Positions 7,400 through 12,880 of a stretch of DNA of 12,880 nucleotides are shown piece after piece. The notes under the pieces were generated by a model, which saw only the letters and a program-made list of their open reading frames with translations, did no database searches and had not been told where the DNA came from. The DNA is from G001797105 sp964528155. Lineage in GTDB: Bacteria; Chloroflexota; Anaerolineae; Anaerolineales; E44-bin32. A program made the translations under genes and the position numbers. The DNA lies in the NCBI GenBank assembly GCA_964528155.1, contig CAZGRL010000101.1, positions 1-12,880 of the forward strand, in the 5' to 3' direction. Numbering within the stretch: the stretch's first letter is position 1; every line of letters begins with the position of its first letter.

Positions 7400-7464
7400 C
7401 GAGCGGGTGGCTCGCAGCCGGGCGGGTGAGCAGTGCGTCCGAGCAAGGCCACATCAAGTGGCCT
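7400..7464 (-). promoter_or_regulatory. Hairpins in the operon leader
   Basis: The predicted 5' leader of about 200 nt, between the promoter and the ATPase start, has two small perfect stem-loops. One has a seven-base-pair stem AGGCCAC/GTGGCCT with a five-base loop (7446-7464). The other has a five-base-pair stem CGAGC/GCTCG with a five-base loop (7400-7414). A palindrome GGATGCATCC lies further down at about 7320-7329. I find no TPP-riboswitch or guanidine-riboswitch consensus. Function is unknown; the leader could be a cis-regulatory RNA or hold an operator. Confidence 0.35.
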
Positions 7465-7473
7465 GACGGTCAT

Positions 7474-7522
7474 CCGGTTGTCCGGTTAACAGTATAGGTT
7501 CAGACGGCCGGTTGTCAACGGG
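7474..7522 (-). promoter_or_regulatory. Sigma-70-like promoter with repeated CCGGTT operator-like elements
   Basis: On the minus strand TTGACA (7513-7518) and TATACT (7491-7496) are separated by 16 bases, close to the sigma-70 consensus. The start of transcription would be near 7484, about 200 nt before the ATPase gene. On the plus strand CCGGTT occurs at 7474, 7482 and 7508, and the nine-base CCGGTTGTC is repeated exactly at 7474 and 7508. The copy over the -35 box forms a near-palindrome, CCGGTTG-T-CAACGGG (7508-7522). This arrangement suits repressor binding, and the GntR-type protein in the operon is the obvious candidate, though nothing in the sequence proves it. Confidence 0.6.
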
Positions 7523-7655
7523 CAATCTGGCGTCCTGACAAGGGTTCGGACAAATCGCCATTGGAAGATGAAACTGGGGTGGGCCACCTTGGTCCGTGGC
7601 ACGAAACTGGCCTCCGCCCTGGATGATCCGCTCAAAGGTCATCCGGCAGGAGGCC

Positions 7656-8095
7656 ATGTTCGAGTTCATGACTATACAAGAATTCTGCCAGCACCTTTTC
7701 GACCGCCCCACATTGGCCGACAATGCTGGCGCTATCCTTCAAGCGATTCTGGAGGCCTGATCACCCCGCTTGTCCGACCTTTCCCACAAGATGGCCGGCA
7801 GCCCTGTGGCCAATTACAGGGCCATCCAACGCTTCATCGCCGAGTGTGATCTGATCACGGCCCTGCGGCGGCTGTTTCGAGTTGAAGCACCCTTCGTCTT
7901 GGGCGATCCCACGGAGATCCCCCGCGCCTGTAACCAGGCCGTTTGGATGGGTGACCAGAGCGCTGAACTGGACGGCTCGGATGATTACTGCTCATCCTGC
8001 CCTATTTCGCGTCGGTCCAACTTGCTTGCCGGCCGACTCAGCCAGGGCCATTTCATAATAGCCCATGCACGGGACCAAGTGCCCGATTCGAAATC
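7656..8095 (+). pseudogene. Decayed DDE-type transposase, N-terminal half only
   Basis: Remnant of an insertion-sequence transposase. The frame starts at ATG 7656, directly after AGGAGG, with residues MFEFMTIQEFCQHLF. It is interrupted by an in-frame TGA at 7758-7760 where I expect Arg in ILEA(R)SPRLSDLS, consistent with CGA changing to TGA. It continues SPRLSDLSHKMAGSPVANYRAIQRF and then APFVLGDPTEIPRA, a stretch I associate from memory with IS4-like transposases of Chloroflexota. Near 7990 a one-base deletion is likely, because DGSDDY is followed one frame over by LLILPYF, resembling the expected FWLLxLATPY. Similarity fades by about 8095; the catalytic core beyond it and clear terminal repeats are missing. 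It cannot be functional. Confidence 0.6.
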
Positions 8096-8230
8096 CCCGA
8101 CCAGCAGCGTGCATGAACAACTCCCGGTCTGCCTGAGCTCCGCACGCCGCTCAAGGAGAGTCCTGGCGACGACGGTCGTCAGCCTGACCAGATCCGCCCT
8201 AATCTCAGGGCTGAACCCTGATTGGGCTCC
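8096..8230. other. Unassigned sequence between transposase debris and truncated ATPase
   Basis: No intact gene or repeat is evident here. On the minus strand one frame (about 8239 down to a TAA at 7985-7987) stays open and reads SPEIRADLVRLTTVVARTLLERRAEL near its start, which looks protein-like. It has no start codon in a suitable place and degrades towards its end. It may be a scrap of a former neighbour gene or chance. This stretch is probably the scar of the event that truncated the ATPase gene. Confidence 0.3.
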
Positions 8231-10261
8231 TCACGCCCATGGGTTGATCGTGCTGGCCGGCTGTCCCACCACCGCCCGGATGCGGCTGTTGAACTCGAAC
8301 GCGCGCGCCTTGGAGAGCACCGGTGATATCACCTGCTCCTGGAAGCTGGTCGTCAAGTTGTCGTAGTCGGTCTCGAACCAGGCAATCAGGTTGTGCGATT
8401 GCGGTTCGTCAGGGGGAAGGACCTCGCGCAGGAAGTGCAACCTGCGCTCCCTCGCGAGGGCGATCAGCGGGGCCAGCGCCAGGATGGTGAACTGCTGCTC
8501 GGGAGCCCGGCGAGTGTTGGCCAGCGCCAGCGCCAGCAGGAGTTTGCGCAGCGGCACGAGCATGCGCGGCCCCCAGTAGCCAGCCCAGAGGATAGAAGCG
8601 ACGTCCACAAAGGCTTCCACAACTCTCTCCGGATCGCCAATCTGCTGGACGTCTAACAGGTTGAAACCTGGAAGGAATCCATCGTCGGCCAGGTCGATGA
8701 GAACGACGTCACCCACCCTCTCCGGCGGCACATGCCCCATAAGTTCGTCTACCATGTCCCGGTGCGGATCGACGATCACCAGGCCGCGCCCGGGCTGGCG
8801 CATGGCCCAGCATGCGACATGCTGAGCCAGGGTCGTCTTCCCCATCCGGGTTCGCCCCACCAACAGCATGTGCCGCTTCAACGCTTCGGGCGGAAGGTAG
8901 ACTGGAACGCGTACGCCACTTGATTTGCGCGCCTCGCCGATCAGCAGGCCTGCGGGGTCGAGCACCTGTTCCGGGATCGGAAGCGCCACCTGCACTCGAG
9001 AGGCAGACAGCAGGTCGGGCAGTTCGGCGAGCGGTAGATGCCACATCCCGGCCATTTCCGCAGCATTCAGCAGAGACACGGCGGGCTCGTATGCCGCCAG
9101 GCTTGCAGGCGTGAATTGTGGAGAGCGTGCAGGGGCGAGGAGTTCCAGCCGGTTGCCCGAGTCCTGCGAGAAGATGTTATAGGCTGCCGCGATCTGCTCG
9201 AGCAGCTGGACTGCCCGGTCACGGGTGGATGCGGCCGCCGCAAGCCGCACCTCGCAACGGTACGCTGGCCGGCCGATCTTCGCCTCGACCAGCGTTTCGA
9301 TCGATTCATCCCACTTCGCGCCCTGGGCGCGGTCCACAATGAGCGGCCCACCGAAATACAGCGACGCGGCGGAAACAAGGAGAGTCGATATTCGCCCGAC
9401 AGAGAACCAAGTGCCGCTCAGCGTCCCCGCCAGCATCACGTAAGAGAGGCCTGCGAGTCCAACCATGAGGGCAATGAGGCGCAGGACGTCGCTGACTCTG
9501 ACCATCCCGAAACCATGGCGTTTCAGGCGAAGGAGTTCTCTCAGATAAGGTCTTGCCCAGCCCTCGGGCGCCCGCCCATGGATGAGCACCTGGGACAGAG
9601 CCAGCTCCCCCTCCCTCACCGAGCCGGCAGCTCCCATCAGTCCCAGCACAGGGTCGTTCTCCTGCAGCTCTCGCCAGGTCAGCAAGGGAAGATGCGGGCC
9701 AACGCGGAGTCTCATCCGTCCGGTGGCCACCAGCTCCCCACCCCTCTCCATCCGAATCGCGGGATCATCCTCTGGTTTGAGCCTCTCGAAGATCGGGGAT
9801 CCATAGATCGCGGTGATCTGCGCCTGCACGAACTCTGCGGTTCTTCTCTTACAACGGACGATCAGGTAGCGTCGAGATTCATCAGCGGCGATGTCCAGGG
9901 AGATCGGCCCCGCTGTCGCACCGACAGCGTTGATCAACTGCTCAATGGCGGCGACATCCCGGGGAACCCCCCTCACCGGCAACACCGAGAACGCGATCAC
10001 ATCCTCTGGATCCCCCTCCCTGCCAATCGATTCGAATCTCACGCGCTCCGACTTCGACGATATTCCCGACTTCCCACTTGCTCCCGCCAGGACATGCCCA
10101 TTCCCGCCTCGGTGGCCGTTTGCGGACTCCTCATCTGATGCGCCCTCGCTACCACCCAATTTGAGGCGCGCGCCACAGACCCGGCAGTGCAGGCCGCTCG
10201 CTGAAGCAACCGTCAACTCGTACTGCTCATTGCACTTGGGACACAGGTAGATTCCGCTCAC
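8231..10261 (-). CDS. HerA/TraD-like membrane ATPase, C-terminally truncated
   Basis: A 676-residue protein resembling DNA-pumping ATPases of type IV secretion and conjugation modules. An N-terminal zinc ribbon has CxxC pairs at 7-10 and 26-29. A linker rich in Gly and Ser (about 35-75) follows. Two hydrophobic segments at about 258-280 and 288-308 suggest membrane anchoring. The ATPase part starts near 450 with Walker A GRTRMGKTT (469-477) and VIVDPHRD (495-502), as in HerA/TraD proteins. The protein ends at STINPWA, just after VVGQPAS; relatives continue with the second half of the ATPase, including the Walker B DE and the sensor region. The end abuts transposase debris, so this is probably a disrupted gene. 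It starts at GTG, 15 nt after the M23 gene stop, so both are likely cotranscribed. Confidence 0.75.
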   Translation of the reverse strand: MSGIYLCPKCNEQYELTVASASGLHCRVCGARLKLGGSEGASDEESANGHRGGNGHVLAGASGKSGISSKSERVRFESIGREGDPEDVIAFSVLPVRGVPRDVAAIEQLINAVGATAGPISLDIAADESRRYLIVRCKRRTAEFVQAQITAIYGSPIFERLKPEDDPAIRMERGGELVATGRMRLRVGPHLPLLTWRELQENDPVLGLMGAAGSVREGELALSQVLIHGRAPEGWARPYLRELLRLKRHGFGMVRVSDVLRLIALMVGLAGLSYVMLAGTLSGTWFSVGRISTLLVSAASLYFGGPLIVDRAQGAKWDESIETLVEAKIGRPAYRCEVRLAAAASTRDRAVQLLEQIAAAYNIFSQDSGNRLELLAPARSPQFTPASLAAYEPAVSLLNAAEMAGMWHLPLAELPDLLSASRVQVALPIPEQVLDPAGLLIGEARKSSGVRVPVYLPPEALKRHMLLVGRTRMGKTTLAQHVACWAMRQPGRGLVIVDPHRDMVDELMGHVPPERVGDVVLIDLADDGFLPGFNLLDVQQIGDPERVVEAFVDVASILWAGYWGPRMLVPLRKLLLALALANTRRAPEQQFTILALAPLIALARERRLHFLREVLPPDEPQSHNLIAWFETDYDNLTTSFQEQVISPVLSKARAFEFNSRIRAVVGQPASTINPWA

Positions 10262-10276
10262 GGTCTTGCCCCGCTA

Positions 10277-11002
10277 TCAAGGCACCCCAGGACACTGGTT
10301 GGCCGGATCAGTCCGAAACTCTGAACAAGAAACGCTGATCCCCAGTTCTTCCCAATTGCAGAAGCCTCCCTGCCCCGGCAGGAGGGCTGACATCGGATCA
10401 CGCGCCGTACATGATCCTGTCTGCAAGTCGCACTCGCGGAATTCCATGTGGACGTGCGGCCCTGTCGTGTACTGGCCGGTGTTTCCGCTAAGGCCGATCA
10501 CGTCGCCCGCGGCGACGATCTCTCCAGGTGATGCCAGTTCCCCACTCAGGTGGGCGAAGAAGACCTGCCATCCCTGGTTCTCTATGACGACCGTCCCGCC
10601 GTACACCGCGTGGTCTCCGGCGTAGGTCACCATTCCACCAAAAGGGGTCCGCACTCGGTAGCCCTGGCACCAGCACGTCGAGTAGTCGATCCCCTGGTGC
10701 GGAGCAGTGCGGCCTTCGGTGTCTCCGAACGGGCTGCTCAGTGCTCCGACCTCTGGGGGGAGCACGCAGGCGAAGCTCGTCGGCCCTGCATATCCCTGGA
10801 GCGAGAAGCGGAGGCCCGAAGCCGGCTCCGACTCCTGGCCGGGATCACTACCCAGAGCCCAAGCCTCGATCTGAGGCGCGAACATCGGCAGTTGAAACGC
10901 CGTTTCCGCAACCGCGTAAGCAGGCATGATGACCAAGGCGAGCATGTAGCAGGCCGTCAAACCCATAAACCCAAGACAACCCAGGGATGCCGCTTTTCTC
11001 AT
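10277..11002 (-). CDS. Secreted M23-family metallopeptidase (LytM domain)
   Basis: A 241-residue zinc endopeptidase expected to cut peptidoglycan cross-bridges outside the membrane. The N-terminus has a positive start and a hydrophobic segment (about 7-30) ending in AYA, a plausible signal-peptidase site. LTAC at 15-18 is an alternative lipobox but lies inside the hydrophobic stretch. The LytM motifs are complete: H102 and D106 in HQGID, H151 in FAHLS, and H183/H185 in HVHMEF. At least eight cysteines lie in the predicted exported part (79, 110, 112, 191, 198, 215, 226, 237), suggesting disulfides. Such peptidases often accompany type IV secretion ATPases to open the wall for the machine. This fits its place directly upstream of the TraD-like gene and near a VirB4-like fragment. 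CGGAG sits very close to the ATG. Confidence 0.88.
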   Translation of the reverse strand: MRKAASLGCLGFMGLTACYMLALVIMPAYAVAETAFQLPMFAPQIEAWALGSDPGQESEPASGLRFSLQGYAGPTSFACVLPPEVGALSSPFGDTEGRTAPHQGIDYSTCWCQGYRVRTPFGGMVTYAGDHAVYGGTVVIENQGWQVFFAHLSGELASPGEIVAAGDVIGLSGNTGQYTTGPHVHMEFRECDLQTGSCTARDPMSALLPGQGGFCNWEELGISVSCSEFRTDPANQCPGVP

Positions 11003-11247
11003 GCTCCGATCCGAAGGCGACCAGCCACGTGCCGCAACGGCAGCAGCCCCCGTCTAACCGCGGGGACGGCTCCTACACTGCGTGCGGATGCACTCGTGAC
11101 CCAATGCTATGGGAACGACGCGACCAAGATGTCCCAGGTTTGTCCCAGTGATGGCTCCCCAGCCGTCCTTGATAACCCATCAGGGGATGCTCTCAGGCTC
11201 CGCACCCAGTAGAATCGATTCGTGCACTCTTCTTGGAGAATCCGTGA
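11003..11247. promoter_or_regulatory. Divergent intergenic region with direct repeat
   Basis: This stretch separates the leftward M23 gene from the rightward PIN gene and should hold both promoters. I see no convincing -35/-10 pair; TAGAAT at 11210-11215 is a possible weak -10 for the PIN gene. The octamer TGTCCCAG is repeated exactly at 11130-11137 and 11141-11148, an 11-base period of about one helical turn, which would suit tandem protein-binding half-sites. Small inverted repeats lie at 11030-11042 (TGCCG/CGGCA) and 11048-11065 (CCCCG/CGGGG). None is followed by a T run. Confidence 0.3.
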
Positions 11248-12360
11248 ATGGGGAACTCGACTTCGGCCGATCTCATAGTTCCTTCCGACAACCTGGGGCC
11301 ACTGCGCGACCTCATGGCGGCCATGGGAATGGTTGACGTCGTGCACCAAGTCCGGGTTGTCGTAGACAGCAGCTGGGTGCTCCGCGATTTGCGTTGGCTT
11401 GTCGGAACACGGACCAGCCCGGAAGCCAGAACCGCTCTTCAGGAGGTTCTCGACAGCCGGACGGTTATGGCGTACGCGCCCAACACACTCAGGCAAGAAG
11501 TGGAAAGACACATCCCGCAGCTTGCGAGCGATCTGCGCGTCAATGAGGAACAGGTCTGGGAGCACTGGCGGGACTACCAGGCGTCCATCCACTTCTTGAA
11601 CGCACCATCATCGCCGCAGCCAGAACGGCTGCGGGATCCGACTGATGAGCCTTTCATCTACGTCTACGCTATCGTTGGAGCCGAGGCGATCCTCTCGAGT
11701 GACAAGGACCTGCAAGATTCGACGGCAAGGGTTGTCAACCTCGACGTAGTCCTGTCGTTGCGCGACTACTCCCGCGCCGCAGCCCCCGAAATGACTATCA
11801 AGCTGGGCGGCGCCGTGATCCTTGTCGCCGGAATTCAGACCATACGCCTTGCTGTTGATGGCCTGAGGGCTATCTATCGGGGATTCGCTAGGTTGCGGTT
11901 GGAGGTGAAGGCAGTCGTGCTCGTCCTAGGTGTTCTTGCCGCGGCCCACTCGAAGACGCGGACGGCGATAGCGGACGCCCTTCGTTCGATGTCGGCTCGA
12001 GCAATTCAAGCTGCAGCACTGCTTGCCCCGGTCCTCGCCTCGCTTGGATCAGATCTCGGCCTACAGCAGGAAAGAGCTCAAGGAAGCTGGGAAGCTGCGG
12101 GATTCTCCGGCGGTCCGCGGCGTCCGGCGCGGTTAGTCGCCTACGCCGTGTGTCTTGCAGCCTCAGAACCCTTGCCGGTGGATGTGATCGAGTTGCGAAT
12201 GCGAGCAGCCGGTTACAAGTCCGCTGCCCGCAGGTTCCGACCCTACCTGTTGCGGGTCCTCCGAAGTGATCCAAGGTTCACAGAAGTGCAACCAGGTCTC
12301 TGGGCCCCTTCTGCCTCAGATGGTCCTCCTGCCAACACACGACGAAGTCGTTTTTCGTGA
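11248..12360 (+). CDS. PIN-domain protein with predicted membrane segments and C-terminal winged helix
   Basis: A 370-residue protein with three parts. The N-terminal half (about 36-170) looks like a PIN nuclease domain, with acidic residues where metal ligands are expected: D40 in VVVDSSWVL, E84 in LRQEVERH, D133 in DPTDEPF and D152 in LSSDKDL. It is therefore probably an active RNase. The middle has hydrophobic stretches at about 185-205 and 221-233 that may be membrane helices. The C-terminus (about 293-352) has a winged-helix-like pattern, ARLVAYAVCLA, then PLPVDVIELRMRAAGY, then LRSDPRFTEVQPGLW, reminiscent of HARE-HTH-type domains. It is much longer than a VapC toxin (about 130 residues) and has no visible antitoxin gene beside it. 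The ATG has GGAG nine bases upstream. It runs against its neighbours, consistent with insertion into a secretion operon as cargo. Function is not known. Confidence 0.75.
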   Translation: MGNSTSADLIVPSDNLGPLRDLMAAMGMVDVVHQVRVVVDSSWVLRDLRWLVGTRTSPEARTALQEVLDSRTVMAYAPNTLRQEVERHIPQLASDLRVNEEQVWEHWRDYQASIHFLNAPSSPQPERLRDPTDEPFIYVYAIVGAEAILSSDKDLQDSTARVVNLDVVLSLRDYSRAAAPEMTIKLGGAVILVAGIQTIRLAVDGLRAIYRGFARLRLEVKAVVLVLGVLAAAHSKTRTAIADALRSMSARAIQAAALLAPVLASLGSDLGLQQERAQGSWEAAGFSGGPRRPARLVAYAVCLAASEPLPVDVIELRMRAAGYKSAARRFRPYLLRVLRSDPRFTEVQPGLWAPSASDGPPANTRRSRFS

Positions 12361-12494
12361 AGCGGCACCCCCGAATAGAGGGATACCATCCACGGCCCAT
12401 TATTCGGTCGCATTTGACCAGCCGACACTGGAGATCGCTGCGAGCACTGGGAAGGCGGACTCTCGGAGCGTGCCCTTGATCCCCGAAGCCTTCT
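12361..12494. other. Convergent intergenic gap
   Basis: A gap of 134 nt between the ends of the PIN gene and the leftward VirB4-like gene. No gene and no hairpin with a T run is visible on either strand, so no terminator can be assigned. Confidence 0.4.
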
Positions 12495-12880
12495 TCATTC
12501 CACGGCCATCTCCTCTGCTAGATTCCGCTGCATAGGGGCCATGTCTGTCTCGGACGCCGGCGGCACCGCCACCTTGAGGGGAAGATGTTGCTGATCGGAC
12601 ATGACGAGAATTGCCTCCCCCACTTTCAGTCGCGACAGCGAGCCCACCTCCTCCCGGCTGAGCTCGAGACGCTCCCCGATCTCATGCGCTGAGGCCGGAG
12701 CCTGGAAGAACAGCCAGTGCGTGCCCAAGACGCCCAGAAGCGTGTTCACGGACTGGGCACCGTTTCCACCCTCCTGCCCGAAGTGATCCGCTTTCACCAG
12801 CGCGTGCGCGTCCTGAAACGCGAGGTGCAGCGTCACGCCGAACGCCGGAAGCGTCGAGAGCATCTTCACCACGGTGCTCA
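12495..12880 (-). CDS. VirB4-like conjugation ATPase, C-terminal end only (5' part outside window)
   Basis: The frame is open to the right edge and about 128 residues are visible. GVTLHLAFQDAHAL, then NTLLGVLGTHWLFFQ, LELSREEVGSLSRLKVGEAILV and LPLKVAVPPASE follow the layout of the C-terminal end of VirB4/TraC-like ATPases. There, a strand and glutamine near 'TQ' or 'FQD' is followed by 'LF.Q', then 'L.LS..E...L..L..GE.LL', and a strand before the end. A GTG at 12870-12872 could act as a start, but the frame continues beyond it and the homologous segment clearly lacks its N-terminal ATPase core, so it is treated as partial. Together with the M23 peptidase and TraD-like ATPase it points to a conjugation-type module. 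A HerA-family C-terminus is the main alternative. Confidence 0.6.
   Translation of the reverse strand, partial: STVVKMLSTLPAFGVTLHLAFQDAHALVKADHFGQEGGNGAQSVNTLLGVLGTHWLFFQAPASAHEIGERLELSREEVGSLSRLKVGEAILVMSDQQHLPLKVAVPPASETDMAPMQRNLAEEMAVE

Noticed and set aside
7282..7473. N-terminal extension of the ABC ATPase to an ATG at 7473
   Set aside because: The extra 64 residues match nothing in the family, there is no ribosome binding site at 7473, and the ATG lies only about a dozen bases from the predicted transcription start.
7282..7484. TPP or guanidine riboswitch in the operon leader
   Set aside because: The conserved core sequences of these classes are not visible, although the importer type made them worth checking.
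9038..10138. Long plus-strand reading frame of 366 codons
   Set aside because: It lies wholly opposite the TraD-like ATPase gene, shows no family motif, and has a His/Arg/Pro-rich composition typical of an antisense shadow frame.
11107..11592. Minus-strand reading frame of 161 codons
   Set aside because: It overlaps the PIN gene start antisense and spans the divergent region, and it has no family signal.
1..12880. CRISPR array or tRNA gene
   Set aside because: I saw no regularly spaced repeats with unique spacers and no cloverleaf-like sequence on either strand.

Overview
The window looks like a chromosomal piece of a fairly GC-rich bacterium, most likely a Chloroflexota member. This is an inference from two things: the substrate-binding lipoprotein has a Thr/Pro/Ala-rich spacer after its lipobox cysteine, a style common in that phylum, and the transposase remnant resembles elements I associate with it. 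No rRNA or tRNA gene is visible, so the placement is tentative.

Region 1 (1-7520, all minus strand) reads as one long catabolic operon. A sigma-70-like promoter at 7491-7518 with repeated CCGGTT elements precedes a leader of about 200 nt with small hairpins. The genes follow in transcription order: ABC ATPase, permease and lipoprotein binding protein of the SsuBCA/TauABC (nitrate/taurine/pyrimidine-type) importer; a very strong stem-loop; a creatininase-family amidohydrolase; a possible 31-codon leader peptide; a HutC-type GntR regulator; an amidohydrolase-2 metallohydrolase; a BtpA/SgcQ TIM-barrel protein; and a PfkB-family kinase cut by the left edge. The importer plus two hydrolases, a kinase and a TIM barrel with phosphate-loop-like glycines suggests uptake and stepwise breakdown of a small amide- or ring-containing compound that is phosphorylated and then cleaved or rearranged. 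I cannot name the substrate, and I know of no described pathway with this gene set.

Region 2 (about 7560-8230) is a decayed boundary. It holds the N-terminal half of a DDE-type transposase with an in-frame stop and an apparent frameshift, then unassigned sequence.

Region 3 (8231-12880) is a remnant of a conjugation or type IV secretion-like module on the minus strand: the C-terminal end of a VirB4-like ATPase at the right edge, a secreted M23 metallopeptidase, and a membrane-anchored HerA/TraD-like ATPase that stops before its expected second half, where the transposase debris starts. A PIN-domain gene with predicted membrane segments and a C-terminal winged helix lies between VirB4 and M23 on the opposite strand. 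The region looks like a degraded integrative element with an acquired cargo gene.
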